A stretch of DNA of 64,000 nt from Atherix ibis (GCA_958298945.1 OY282610.1:24762233-24826232); one strand, 5' to 3'; positions 23,640 to 35,774 are shown, counted from the stretch's first letter. Numbers and translations: made by a program. The notes: a model not told the origin generated them from the letters alone.

Positions 23640-23954
23640 AATTGAACGTTGTTTCCGATAAAGCACTGTCACCATAGCCCTCCATAAGCATTCGATACGA
23701 TTCGGCAGACGATTTATTCAAATTGAAGCAGAAAAGCAGAGCTTCTCGCATATGCTCTTTTTCTGGCGCAAAACTAGCCATGATTACCAAAGGAAAAATG
23801 TACAATATGTTGTTGTACGAAATTGCTGACAATGTGCGATGATTAATGTTGACAGATGTCAAACTAATAAAAAAAGTATGGCGTGCCCATGGTAGCTTAA
23901 TACGCTCACTAGCGCCATCTATGACCAAATAGCGGATTTAAGCTTATATACCTG
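23640..23954 (-). mobile_element. Mariner 5'-end fragment (mauritiana-like)
   Basis: Right end has the terminal repeat, complement of 'caggtatataagcttaaatc', shared with the elements at 44680 and 49120. The minus strand encodes the transposase N-terminus: FAPEKEHMREALLFCFNLNK, SSAESYRMLMEGYGDSALSE. It breaks off at SETT. Everything downstream is absent. Confidence 0.88.
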
Positions 23955-24029
23955 TAAATCTATTGGAATTCATCATATTGATTGTATTTACACCGATTCC
24001 TGATTTAACCTAAAACTGATTGTATTTAC

Positions 24030-24290
24030 ACCGATTTCAGTGAAGCGTTCGACAGACTTTCGTATTTTGTTATTTTACTTAAGTTTACGTAATTTGGGTT
24101 TTTCTCAACTGCTATTGAATTAGTTTAGGTATTACTTAATTGATAGGACTTCTTCCGTGAGTCCATCTCGAGGAGCATTTAAGAACTATCAGGTGTTCCA
24201 TAGGGTAGTCACCTTGGTCCGCTGTTGTTTATTCTTGCTATCGATAACATTGTTAAACTAATTAAATAGGAATATGTATAAGATTCAGCG
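24030..24290 (+). mobile_element. LINE RT relic (Jockey-like)
   Basis: Plus strand fragments DFSEAFDRLS (motif A region, about 24035-24060) and GVP-stop-GSHLGPLLFILAIDNI (motif B, about 24190-24250). The stop replaces the family glutamine. Confidence 0.72.
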
Positions 24291-24429
24291 TTGAGGCTTT
24301 AGCTGTGCAGGAAGAGATGGTATTTTTCCCACTATGGTATAGCAGAATTTAGTAGTGTTGACTCCTATTCTTGTTAAGATTTTAAGGGCCAGCTATTGTT
24401 TCGGCTTTACTCCGAAGTCCTGAAGGGAG

Positions 24430-25030
24430 GTTAAAGTAATTTTCATACTTAAGGCTGGGGAACGTTCAGGGTTCATGATTAAATCCTACAGACCTATCAG
24501 ACTAATATCGTTTGTACTCAAAGCTATGGGAAAAGCGCTAGATCTTCATGTAAGACGTGATATTCTGAGAAGTGACCAGTTTTATTATCAATCGGGCAAA
24601 TCCACTGAAACTATCCTACACGAACTCGTCTATAATTGGATAGATTAGGGCCATGCTAATCAGCCGAAATATTACATCTAAATTGGGGAACGATTCAGTT
24701 ACTGTTAGAGCTGTTAAGTGTTATCCGCAAGGAGGGGTATTGTCACCCCTACTTTGGTCCCTTGCCATGGATGATCTTCTCATCAAACTATCTGTACCCG
24801 GCTTTGAAGTTCAAGGTTAAGCTGATAATCTGGTCGTCATGATCAGGAGAAAATACTAAGAAACCATTTCAGGCCTAATGCGGAGGGCTCCGAATCTAAT
24901 GCACACTTGGTGGATCTCAACGTTAACCCACATAAAATAGTCGTAGTTTCATTCAATGAGAACGAAAAGCTGAACCTCATCAAGGTCAATATGAATGAAA
25001 CTTAACTTCGGTTCATCCAGATCAAATTGA
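24430..25030 (+). mobile_element. LINE RT relic (second lineage, R1/LOA-like)
   Basis: Readable blocks in order: KSYRPIRLISFVLKAMGKAL, DLHVRRDILRSDQFYYQSGK, STETILHELVYNWID, then CYPQGGVLSPLLWSLAMDDL, VPGFEVQG and ADNLVVMIRRKY. YADD is degraded to stop-ADN. The CPQGGVLSPLLW signature differs from the GVPQGS type of the neighbouring relic, so two LINE lineages lie side by side. Confidence 0.78.
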
Positions 25031-25369
25031 TGCGGATGATATGAAATTTGTTTCAAGCATTAGAGGCGTAAATACTGTAAGTCACATTCAGGAAGATTTG
25101 ATTATTATTTGTAATTAATGTATTTCTATATCTCTTGCTGCTTCTGGAAAAGTGCAAAGTAATGAAGGTACCAACTGCAAGTATGTTTTATCATTTTCAG
25201 TAATGAATTTCTCAAAAATATTGAGCAAGACCAGCCTATCAACAGTCATGACCTAAGCTTATGAATTAAAGTTTTATCATCAAATAGTTTTCAATCTTTT
25301 GCAAAAGGCTGCGTTCAAAAATAACATCATGAATTGAGTGTGAAAATCAAGATGGACTAACTTAACATA

Positions 25370-25995
25370 TACGATATGCTGCAGAAGCGCAATGAAATCG
25401 AGCTACTTCTGATGCGAATCGTAGCTGACGATGGGAAATTAATAAAATATGAGAATATTATTCAAAAAAGATTGTGGAAAAAGAGAGATGAACTATCACA
25501 ACCAATTGTTGTTGGAGAGATGAACAAAGCCAGGAGTGATAACGAATAAGGTTATGCTGTGTGTATGCTGGGACTGGAAGGGAATAATTCTTTCAGTAAA
25601 ACTGTTAACTCGTTACTGTACTCTAAGCAACTCAGGAGATTACGCCAAGCGATTGAGAGAAAACGGTCAGAATTGATCAATACCACGATAACGCTCGAAT
25701 ACATATATTTTTGATGACTCGGCAAAAATTAAGAGAGTTTGTCTTGGAAGTTTAGATATATCCACAGTATAGCCCAGATAAAGCACCCTCAGATAACCAC
25801 TTATTTTGTTCTTTGCAGAACTCTTTTAAGGGAACAAAGCTGGCTTGAAGAGAGGCTTAGGAAAACCACTTGATTCAGTTTTTCAACAACAAACCACAAA
25901 AGTTCAAAACTGCTAGAATTATGGCTCCGCTCGAATAATGCCGAAACATTATCGATAGAAATAAAGAATATTTGGTTTGAATAAATTGATTTGAG
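25370..25995 (+). mobile_element. Mariner transposase relic (cecropia/SETMAR-like type)
   Basis: Plus strand blocks: MLQKRNEIELLLMRIVADDG and KLIKYENI (first catalytic region), KVMLCVCWDWKGIILS, a degraded HHDNAR-like block, YSPDKAPSDNHLF (third catalytic region), then LREAVKNHLIQFFNNKPQKF and RNIIDRNKEYLV when indels are allowed. No terminal repeats were identified. Confidence 0.72.
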
Positions 25996-26294
25996 CACTC
26001 AAATTTATGCGTCTCTATTTTACTCAAAAAACACCACGAACTTTTTCGACTAACCAATATATAAAACACAGTCATTGAATTTCCTGTTAATTTCTTCTTA
26101 ATTATATTGAAATATCTATGGCGATTGCTTTATGTATAGGTGAACTAACTCAACCGCAGCTCATGAAAACTATTCTAAAGTGTACTGACTTCAACAGTCC
26201 TTTACCAGGTGATCATGCAGCTAACTCCAGTCTATGCACTCTACAGGGTATAACTATTCCAGGCTTATACAGTACTATTTAAAATTTAATACAG

Positions 26295-26545
26295 ATCATC
26301 TTTAAACTTAAGAGCATTTAAAAATCAACATTTATCAATGAATGACAGAATTACAGCCAAAAAACTGCAAATAGAATCATCGAAAATGACCTCAAAAGGA
26401 TTAATTTCTGCAATAGGTTTTGTGACAATTATTTAAATATTATTCTGTGCAATAAATGGCAAAATATTTTAAATATTATTTAGTAAAATTATATATAAAA
26501 TTTGATTTTAAAGTTTATTTTATTTAAATTTACTTCCCAAAGCAC
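26295..26545 (+). repeat. Dispersed repeat family R1 copy d
   Basis: 'aaacttaagagcatttaaaa', 'atcaacatttatcaatgaat', 'cgaaaatgacctcaaaagga', 'ttaatttctgcaa', then tail 'gcaataaatggcaaaatatt' and 'aaatttacttcccaaagcac'. Confidence 0.75.
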
Positions 26546-27326
26546 TGATTGGATATAATTTGAAAAGTAAAAGAAAATTATACATCGGCCAATAGAATTA
26601 AATTCTTAATTCAGAGCTGTATTCTTACAACTCTGAATTTTTTTTCCAATTTTCTATAATCTGAAACCAAAAAAAAATTGTCTTTTAAAAAGTCTCAAAA
26701 GAGAATAGTATTTTCTGATTCATTTCAATTAATAATTGATTCTGTTTTATAAAGAAGAAAAAAAAATTAAAAACTGTAATAAAATTTCAAATTAATTCTA
26801 TTCACAATAATAGAAAATTAGTAGTACTTAACCGATAATCGAAACCATCCAAGTTGTGTTAGGCCTTTCGTTGCGTTTAAGGTGGTTGATTATGTTTGGT
26901 CGCCATTCGATTTAATTCATTTTCGTTTTAATCTGACTTTGAAAACTTTTCCCAAACAGAATAATTTATTTTAATTCTCTTTCAATACTAAGTACATATT
27001 AAGTATAGAAAAGCTTTTATCGAATAAGGTTCTCGTAATTGATTCCAGATATTATTGTGCGTAATTTATTTTTACTGTAATTCAATTTCAATAAAGTTTA
27101 TATTAACTGCAGAATAGCCGTATTCGAGTTCAGAACGTATAGTTGGGCATTTTTATGATTATATAATGTGAAAAGTTATTTATTTTTGCTTTTCAGAAAT
27201 TACTATTTATCAATAATTTTTAGACTGTGACCAATTTTTATGGTATTGTGCGTACATACAAAATTATATTCAAATTGTAAGATTATTTTCGGTGCGGCCT
27301 ACAGTTGGCGCTTTTATAGAGTTTGA
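26546..27326. other. SK intron 2, AT-rich
   Basis: AT-rich with no recognised gene or element. Confidence 0.5.
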
Positions 27327-27364
27327 AAAGAGAAAGAGAGAGAAAGAGAGAGAGAGAGAAAGAG
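27327..27364 (+). repeat. GA/GAAA microsatellite
   Basis: Run of 'gaaa' and 'ga' units. The ORF that reads RERERKRERE here is an artefact of it. Confidence 0.95.
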
Positions 27365-27489
27365 CTGCAAACTGTTCATTCTGCTAACGTTAGTCTTGAA
27401 CACCACAACGAATTGCCATGCAGATTTTCTAAATACGTTGTGAAATCATTATATAAGTTAAATAATTTTCATGTTTTTCTTTTTGACAG

Positions 27490-28490
27490 ATCACGCGCGA
27501 CACGTGACATGTGTCAAAGTCAAAAGTGCTCAGTTAGCATTGCGATTTCATCATGGAAATGACTTACACCCGAAAAACGCTTACAAATTATAAAATTTTA
27601 TTATCAAAATTTCTGCTCTGTCAAAAATGTGTTTCATGCACTTTAACCATTTTGTGGTCGTCATAATCGACGTACTGGCCAAGCAATTCAAACCATAGTG
27701 AAACATTTTGCAGCAACTTTACGCTATTTGACATCAAACCACCAACCCATGTGCGTCCAGTGTTGGTGAAGATCGCGATTTGTCTATCCGTCGCCGTTAA
27801 CAGCAATTTAAATTGTATTACTCGACTATGTGGAAGATTCTACGCAAGAATCTGGGTCTAAAAGCATATAAAATACAGCTCGTGCAAGAACTGAAGCCGA
27901 ATGACTTACGAAAGCGTCGAATTTTCAGTTAGAACAACTTGGGTAAAATCCGTTTTTTTGACAAAAAATTGCGTTCAGCGACGAAGCTTATTTTGGTTGA
28001 ATGCGTATGTGAATAAGCAAAATTGTCGTATTTAGTATGATGAATAAGAACTGCCATTACACCCAGAAAATTGCACTGCTTGGTGCGGTTAATGAGCCGG
28101 TGGAATATCTTTAAAAATAACGCTGGCCGCAATCTGGTTTCAACAAAATGGCGTTATATGCCACTCAGAATGTGAAACAATGAACATATTAAGAGATGAG
28201 TTCGGTGAGCAATTTATGTCACTTTTCCGACTGGTGAGTTGGCTGCCTAGATCGTGCGATTTGACACCTCTAGACTATTTTTTATGGGGCTACGTGAAGT
28301 CAGTCACTCGTCTATGCCGATAAACCAACGTCACTTGCAGTCTTGGAAGACAACATTAGACGTATTATTAGCGAGATACCAGCCGAAATGCTCGAAAAAG
28401 TGGTTCAAAATTGGACCTCTCGCATGGATCACTTAAAACGTAGTCGTGGAAAATATTTATACAAAATAATCTTAAAAGGGAAATTGATAA
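27490..28490 (+). mobile_element. DD41D mariner relic
   Basis: Plus strand. Start region at 27553 reads MEMTYTPEKRLQIIKFYYQN with one frameshift. Then FHAL.PFCGRHNRRTGQAIQ, LRKNLGLKAYKIQLVQELKP, FSDEAYFG-like with VNKQNCRI, then WLPRSCDLTPLDYFLWGYVK (third catalytic region, about 28235-28300) and LEDNIRRIISEIPAEMLEKV, ending near NWTSRMDHLKRSRGKYLYKI. The second catalytic block is only partly left (WFQQNGVICHSECET). Many stops. Confidence 0.82.
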
Positions 28491-28869
28491 GCATTGATTT
28501 ATCGATACAAATAAAAACTTTTTACACTTTTGTAATTTTTCGATGGTTTTTTTTTTAAATTTAAAAATCAAACACTTAAAAAATCTCCCGTTATTAAAAA
28601 ACGTTTTATGTTGATACATAGTTCGTTATACAAATTCATTTCTGAACGTTAGTTGGATAAAGTAAGTGTTAATAAATAATATCGTGTATACTTTAAAAAT
28701 GTGAGGTTCATTCCTTTTAATGCCATGTTAGTTAATTGTTTTAAGATTGGTATATAAAAAATATTAAAAATTTAATTATAAAACAGATAATTTTCTAAAT
28801 AATAATAATTTCTTGAATCTATGAGATTTTTTTTGATAGGAGATTTATGGCAGTTATCAAGAGGTAATC
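28491..28869. other. AT-rich spacer
   Basis: AT-rich, no recognised feature. Confidence 0.45.
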
Positions 28870-29755
28870 AAATGCTATTTTATTTCGCGTATTCACACAA
28901 ATTGCCAATGGCAAAAGAGTGAAGCACGAAGAGCGGAGATTAATCAAGTCCAGATGAGCTTTTCTCAAATGGTGTCGGATTTTTTTTTAGAAATCAAGAT
29001 GTGAGTGAGCACAATTTAACTGCACTCAACATGGCAAAAGATAAAATCCTTTTGCGAATGACATAATTACCGGACACCATAGCTCTGAAGAACTAGCATT
29101 TGTACAACAGAAGCTGAACAAAATGGACTTGCTTCGTACAGGTGGTTTGCCATACAGGGTTACACTTGTAATGAATAAGCCGTACATAATTACAACAGAT
29201 GAATTATCGAACGGAACTTGTAATTAATAATCCGTACATAATGTAGCCGATGAATTAGCGAACGGAACTTACGCCCACATGTTGAGGGTTGCGAACGTGT
29301 TACTTCAAAAGACAATGCAAACATTGGTGATGTAAAGCAAGAAAACAGGCAGCAAAATATGTGGAAAATAAAAATAAACTCAGGGAGTGGGTACCCATTG
29401 GTTGTCGAAACGTCTCCATCTATCTCTATAATAATCGAACCAGTGGTGCAAAAAAAAACATATTCCTATTAATCCTGCTTGCGTCAGGACACTTCACCAA
29501 GTCACAGGGTGGAACATTTGATCATGTTGTTTACGCTTATGAAAAAGTACATGCACAACAACCTGTTTACGTGGCTCTTTCAAGAGTTACAATCCTCGAT
29601 GGAGTTTTTATAGTATCACCTACACAATACCATATCTTCTACCATATATATAAGAATGCGGTTTCTAAAGCTATGCTGCGAGAAGAACTCCAACGCCTAA
29701 TTGTTAACATACAAAATTCAATCACCAACGCTTATACCATATAGCTCATAAGAAA
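28870..29755 (+). mobile_element. Helitron helicase relic (3' coding part)
   Basis: Plus strand. 29040-29220 reads ANDIITGHHSSEELAFVQQK and LLRTGGLPYRVTLVMNKPYI, the region before motif V in Helitron Pif1-type helicases. 29361-29744 continues with HFTKSQGGTFDHVVYAYEKV (motif V) and PVYVALSRVTILDGVFIVSP (motif VI), ending in a QRLIVNI tail. In the family the motif V block is usually HKSQG; here it is TKSQG. Walker A and the Rep nuclease are missing, so this is a truncated, dead fragment. A 52-bp tandem duplication (29174-29277) sits inside it. Confidence 0.85.
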
Positions 29756-29764
29756 CCTTGTATA

Positions 29765-29959
29765 CAAGAGCAAGACTAAAATGTACCACGAAAAATTCCT
29801 AGCTTGATTGATGACAAACGGCGTGCCAGGGCCCAGTGACAACGTTCAAGGATGCCAAGTGACAAAAAAAACTAAACCAACTTCAACGAGAACTGAAACA
29901 AAAAATAATTAACGAAGTCACTCTGGACAGCTACCAGACGAATACTCAAATACAAAATA
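29765..29959 (+). mobile_element. Jockey-like LINE relic, left part (split by mariner)
   Basis: Reads LIDDKRRARAQWQRSRMPSD then KLNQLQRELKQKI and NEVTLDSYQT, the linker between endonuclease and RT in Jockey-type ORF2. The continuation is found at 31105-31800, after the inserted mariner. Confidence 0.7.
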
Positions 29960-31105
29960 CAGGGTGGACCATTTAAAAGTTGTATTTCAAAAAATAAATA
30001 TAAAAAAACTAGTGCATATTTTTAAAATTTTCGGAAATTTAAGAATAAATAACAACATCATTTAAATGACTGGCACGGCTGGCCTTACAGTACCCCATTC
30101 GCTCGATCCAATTTTGCAGTACATTTTCGATTGTCTGGGCCTGTATCTCTTCAATGGCAACTTTGATTTCGTGTTTCAAGGCCTCAATTGTCTCTGGATG
30201 GCTTGCGTTACATTTACCCTTAACGACTCCCCACAGAAAATAATCCAACGGGCTCAAATCACAGCTCCGAGGCGGCCATTTGACATCTGAATTTCGGCTG
30301 ATTATTCGGTTTACGAAAGCAGAAAATAATCCAACGGGCTCAAATTACAGCTCCGAGGCGGAAACAAAAATTCGTTGAGCATGCCATGATAGCGCTCACC
30401 ATTGACCGTAACGGCGCATCGTTTTCGAAGAAAAACGGGCCAATGACGCCTCCAGTCCAAAATCCGCACCAAACCGTGACTCGTTGTGGATTCATCGGCT
30501 TTTCCATGGTGACGCATGGATTTTCTAAGCCCCAGATGCGACAATTTTGTTTGTTGACATAACCACCGAGGTGGAAATGGGCCTCATCTGAAAAGTTGAT
30601 TTTTCGGTAAAAATGCTCATCTTCAGCCAATTGATTTTGAGCCCATTGGGCAAACCGAAAACCCATCGGATGGTCATGCGGCTTTAGTTGTGGGACTAAT
30701 TGAACTTTGTAAGCTTTCATACCGAGGTCTTTGTGCAAAATTCTCAACAGAGAAGTGCGAGAAATGTTCAATTCCTGAGAACGGTGACGAGTTAATGTTG
30801 ATGGATGATCACGGACATTTTCAGCAACGGCGGCAATATTCTCGGTCGTATTAGAGCGGGAACGAGTTGCTTTGGCAACAACCAAACCAGTTTCGCGAAA
30901 TTGCTTCATGAATTTGTCCACAAGTTGCTTGTCATTTTCATTTTTTAAATTTCTCACAGCTTGGGTTGAAGACTCACCACTTTGGAAGTAAGTTCTCAAT
31001 ATTTCCCAGTTTTCTTTAAGCATATGGATTACCATTTCGTAAAATTCAGACTTTCAACTAACAATCTGCCAATTCGTGATGACATTTAACACTCAAGTCC
31101 TTCAA
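29960..31105 (-). mobile_element. DD41D mariner nested in a LINE
   Basis: Left terminal repeat 'cagggtggaccatttaaaag' next to TA (29958-29959). The right terminal repeat is not recognisable; the boundary is inferred from where the LINE reading resumes. Carries a long transposase remnant on the minus strand. An 88-bp-spaced duplication (about 30233-30274 and 30321-30362, 'aataatccaacgggctcaaa') has replaced the second catalytic region. Confidence 0.87.
30039..31035 (-). pseudogene. DD41D transposase, second catalytic region deleted
   Basis: The N-terminal 210 codons are uninterrupted from 31035: MLKENWEILRTYFQSGESST, the DNA-binding part with TENIAAVAENVRDHPST, then LHKDLGMKAYKVQLVPQLKP, the first catalytic Asp in NFSDEAHFHLGGYVNKQNCR, and PQRVTVWCGFWTGGVIGPFF. 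After VNGERYHGMLNEFLFP the frame jumps directly to RSCNLSPLDYFLLS and, in the duplicated copy, RSCDLSPLDYFLWGVVKG, IEALKHEIKVAIEEIQAQTI and ending YCKASRASHLNDVV. The segment with the second Asp (WFQQD block) is missing, so the enzyme is inactive. It is nevertheless one of the best kept DD41D reading frames in the window. Confidence 0.88.
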
Positions 31106-31800
31106 ATAAATAGTGGTTCAAAATGCAACTGCTATCATTCACTACGTAACACCGACGGAACCTGGGAAAAAGTGAACAAAAACACAAAACCAACATCTTT
31201 GGAAAACAATTACCTTTAAGCTATACGAAAAAAGGATTCCAAAATCCAACAAACCCAAAAAAAAACCTTTCTACCTCATATAGACCCATAAGGTCTCTTC
31301 CCATTTTATCTAAAATTTTGAAAAATGACTCCTACAACTTCCGTATCTCATTTTGTGAACCGAGGGTGTGATTCCTGAGTATTAGTGTGAATTTAGAGCT
31401 GAGCAGTGACATCGCCTAGTCGCAAGGAATACTGTCCAGGCACACTCTCTGGTTATTCCACATCCTAAAATCTTATCTATCAGACAGCTATTTTCAGGCA
31501 GCTGAAAATATTGAATTTTCTGACATTCATCCTATATTCGCCAGTGTTCCTCAGGGTAGTATGCTAAGTCCAACACATTACAATATTTACACCCGCAATG
31601 ATATCCTTACTGCAACATATGCTGATGATACAGCCATCCTTACACATCACAAAGCTTCTTTCCCTAGAAACCTGGTTCAAAAGGTGGAGAAAGATCCCAA
31701 TCTTTTAGTAAGAGGACTAGCCCTCCATTATACACACATCGACGTTTGAAACGGCAATGGCCGAGAGATTTTGTTAAAATTATAAAATAAATTATCTTGT
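31106..31800 (+). mobile_element. Jockey-like LINE relic, right part
   Basis: Resumes with YHSLRNTDGTWEKVNKNTK, which matches YRKTKHPLRKTDGTWAKTDK of the LINE at 55781-57549. Then a short SYRPIRSLPILSKIL (RT fingers), the motif B piece ASVPQGSMLSPTHYNIYTRN, LTATYADDTAILTHH (motif C, YADD kept), and after a large deletion the C-terminal YTHRRLKRQWPRDFVKIIK. Stops and indels are frequent. Confidence 0.82.
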
Positions 31801-33976
31801 TCTTCGAGGAGATCTCGATAGGGTGTTTTTACCTACATATCCTCATGTCCTTGTATCTTCCCGTAAAAAATCTGCTTGTTAGAATAACTCTCATATGATT
31901 ACTCCACACATGAATATCACTTATCGTTAAACAGTAGGATTAGGTATTGTTAATCAACACGTTGGTGGTATATGTGCAGCAGAATACATGTTTGAAAATA
32001 AACGAAAAAAAAAATTTAACGAAGAAAATTTTTTTCGTTAAATTGAAAATGAACGAACAAAAAAAAATATAATGAAGTAACATATTTTCGTTAAAATTTA
32101 CTTAATCAAATTTTCATTTGAAAAAAAAAAATAATATAAAAACTAAGAACAAATTATAGGAAAAAAAATTTATAAATTATAGAAAAATTACAGAAACTCA
32201 ACGAATGTTCGATTAAATTTCCTGAAAACATTTATCATATTTGTTTCCAATATCGTCCAACGAAAAAAAGGAAACTCTCAACAGGAAAGAATTTATAAAC
32301 AGTATCAAAATAATTCATTAAAAAAAACAATAGAAGAGAAAATGTTATAGACAGTGGAATGTGGTGAAGGGGGGGGGGGGGGGGTGTTATTGGTTGATGT
32401 AGAATAAAATCATATATTCTAAGTAGTAAATCAGGAGAAAGTTTTACTTTTAAATATTCGAAATTATGACTTAATCATAAATCATGCTCAGAAGGCATGC
32501 TTAATTTTATATCGGGCATTATACACGGTATACGCGAAACTTTAATATAAGATGGAATGGATGGATACATTCACCCCAACTACTCCACTGATCCATGACA
32601 TCTGTCTGCCTATAAATAATCATATTTAAATGTATGGATGTATCTAAATATATAGTGTCGACGACATAAAATGAATTAAATGAAAGTTAATTTTTACATG
32701 AATATGTCGGCAGTAACCGTAATGAATTGCCTTTTTATAATGCATCACGAATACGACGAAGCGATTCGGTTCCTTCCATTTCACGAAAATTCCTAATTAT
32801 TGGTAATATATTCAATAGAAGGTAAAAAACGTGTTTGTGTTTTTTTTATCCATTTTATTTTTTTAATGGGAATATTATTTAATCGAACACGTAAAATATG
32901 AAGAAAAAAAAGTATATATGAATGCCTCTGTATTCATATATATTTAATTATTGTATAAAAGGACATACGTAATAATGGTGATATGTTATACGAACGGAGA
33001 GATATAATCGTACGAATTGATATGGGGGGTTGGGGGGAGGGTTTGCCAGATTGAACACGCATATCAGAATATAAGTACCAATAGAATGCAATAAATTTTC
33101 GAATACATAAAATCATATTAAAATAATAATCCTGTAATAGTAATAATAATAATTATAATAAAGAATAGAAATTAAATTGATAAGAAAATTATTCAAAAGA
33201 AAAATTCAATAATCACAATTGGAATATATAATATTTTCGAATAATGTAAATAAAAACAAATCGAAAATAAACAACGAAAAAGGACGAAAAGTATAGCTCT
33301 GCATTTAAATATCAACTTTTTAAGGTATAATTTTTTATAGATTGAATTTTGTCATATTAAATTGTTTATTAAGAGAAAAAATAGAACAACTTTTCCAATA
33401 ACAAAAATTTGGGGTTTCTGCCGTAACCACGTTTTGCGCTTCTAGAGGAGATTATTTCCCACAACGGTATTTATTCGTATGTCAATAAGTTAAATTGCTA
33501 TTCATGAGGTTCTCAAAATCCACAAGTGACTTTCAAAAGTTATTTTTGCCGCAGAAAATGACATTTGTGGTGTCTGAAGGTATATTTTTTTTTTGAAAAT
33601 AAAGAAGGAGAGACCGTTGCCGTCAATTTGGAACGCTATGACCATATGAGAAGAAATATTTTTAAGCCTAAACTTGAAGACCACAAATTGCAATACCCCA
33701 CAAATTTGGACTCTATTACGTAAAAGAATCTGTGAACATATACATAATTTCGAGATTTGTTGAGGTTAATTGTCCTTCAAAATTGGGCGATTTGACGATG
33801 TTTTATTACGCAAAAAATCTTGTTTATAAGCTTGGTGAGTGAAATGAGTGAGATGCACTTCTGTAAGATAGGATTAAGTTTGTTGCTGTCCATAGTGAAC
33901 TATTGTCTGTAATATTTCTTGGTTTAATTGCAGTCGATTTAGTTTCTGTTTATAACGGCCTTTCAGAGGATTGCTA
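31801..33976. other. SK intron 2, AT-rich
   Basis: AT-rich with a run of 16 G at 32369-32384. No gene recognised. 33390-33970 is slightly less AT-rich but featureless. Confidence 0.5.
32369..32384 (+). repeat. Run of 16 G
   Basis: Homopolymer of 16 guanines in an AT-rich intron. Could form a quadruplex, or its length could be an assembly artefact. Confidence 0.9.
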
Positions 33977-35148
33977 CGAGGGTAGTTCCAGAAGTATTCA
34001 ACCTAACAAAGAAAACACAACGAATTTGGGAAAAAATATTTTTATTTCTCAATATAGTCTCCTTTTAGCTCGATACACATTTCCTAGCGATGTTCAATAG
34101 CTTCGATACTCTGTTTATAATAGGAACCATCGAGCTACTTACAGTAGCCATTAATCACAGACTGCACCTTTTCATTGTTGATAAATCTTTTACTACTAAG
34201 CCATTTTTCCAAGTTTGGAATGAGTAAATAGTCCGAGGCGCCTAAATCTGGCGAATAGGGTGCATCATAATGGATGCGCAAACTGGAACATGGTAATGGA
34301 TGCGTGAAGCAGTAATTCGAACATTAATTTATTGATTTTCAGCATCGTGATAATGGATGTCTGAACTGGTGCATTGTCTTGATGAGACAACATCACCTAA
34401 ACGCTGCAATAAGTTCGCTTAGTCAATGAAAATTATCTCACGCGCATCCAAAAAAACTGACGCTAGCAGATAGAATTGTATTCGCATTCTTTGGAGCAGA
34501 TTCTCCCATTTCAGTCCGTTGTTTTGACTATTCCTTCGTCTCAGGTGTAAAGTAATGAGCTCATGTTTGATCCATAGTTATGAATTGGCTTTATTGCTGC
34601 AAAATAACTCAAAACACTTGAGATTTAAACATCCTCGCGACGCTGTTTATGTTTCATTGTGAGCAAACGCAGTACCCATCTTGCGCACAGCTTTCTCATG
34701 TCCAAATTATCAATCAATATGCGATGTACAGCATCTTTTGAAATGCCTACCATATCTGCTAGTTTGCACATTTTTAGTCGACGGTCATTCAATACTATTT
34801 GGTGGAGTTTCTTCCCCATTTATGACATGGTTATCTTATTTGGGCGAACAATGCGATTCCCATCTTGGCAGCTCGTACGGCCTCATTTAAACTCTGCCAT
34901 ATAATATTTTGGAGCGGACTCCCCCAGAGTAGAGTTTAGATCGGATTTGATATTAATAGAACTGAGACCTTTCAACGATGACCGACAGTTTCCATCTTTA
35001 CAAGTTAACATGTTGACTATCAAACAAATACTAAATAACAGAGCGTCACCGAACTTCAACCATAATTTTTTAAATAGTAAATAGTAATTTTTTTCAAACA
35101 ACAACCGCCATTTATACATTTGGTTGGATACTTCTATGAGTACCCTCG
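33977..35148 (-). mobile_element. Mariner relic with both ends
   Basis: 1172 bp. Left end 'cgagggtagttccagaagta' after TA; right end is the complement of 'cgagggtactcatagaagta' followed by CA instead of TA. Minus strand: EIGKKLHQIVLNDRRLKMCK, LADMVGISKDAVHRI, NLDMRKLCARWVLRLLTMKH, then LSHQDNAPVQTS (second Asp) and YSPDLGASDYLLIPNLEKWL (third Asp), with a small duplication between them and stops elsewhere. Same family as the element at 54611. Confidence 0.88.
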
Positions 35149-35629
35149 CATTTCACTTTAGCTTTTCCCTTCTCAGTTATTAGAGTCTGTACATAACCTA
35201 CCTCAAGAGTAAGGTGAACGGGACTATTAGTCTGTTAGAGTACCTATATATGAATAAGGAGATATGCAGTAAAAGGTAATGAAGTTGCCAATATGTTGGA
35301 GCTACGGGAGAAATTATTTGATAGTTTGTATATGATAGGACCTCACCCGGTGGGTTCCATCTATTCGTAGTGAGTGAGCTAAAGTATCTCCAATAACTTT
35401 ATTGAGCGTGAGTGGAGGGAGAGGTTTTCATGAACTGCACAGAAGGTTCTACCATACCACAACGGTTAATGGGGGAGGAGTGAAGAAACAGGTAGAGCCC
35501 AAACCAATTATGGAAGATATGAAAAAAGAAGGAACTGTTACTTACGGCGGGCTTGGCTCTAAAAAAGCAGATGTCGCCATCATTCTTATTATTGTAAAGA
35601 AAGACATAGAGCCAAAGCAATCCAGGCAA
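35149..35629. other. Unassigned segment
   Basis: Moderate base composition, no recognised domain. ORFs on both strands at 35399-35695 overlap one another and match nothing I know. Confidence 0.4.
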
Positions 35630-35774
35630 TACCCCCTTTCGCGGCTAGGACACAACCTAGCTCAAAAGAGGCATTCATCTCTGCAAAGTCGGTAGAGGAA
35701 CAGCGTGGAAGACTGAGCATCGAAAAGGATTCACAGTTGGGCAGTTATCGAAACTCTACGTATAGAGTATAAAA

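Noticed and set aside
27323..27562. ORF with RERERKREREKE
   Set aside because: Translation of a GA microsatellite.
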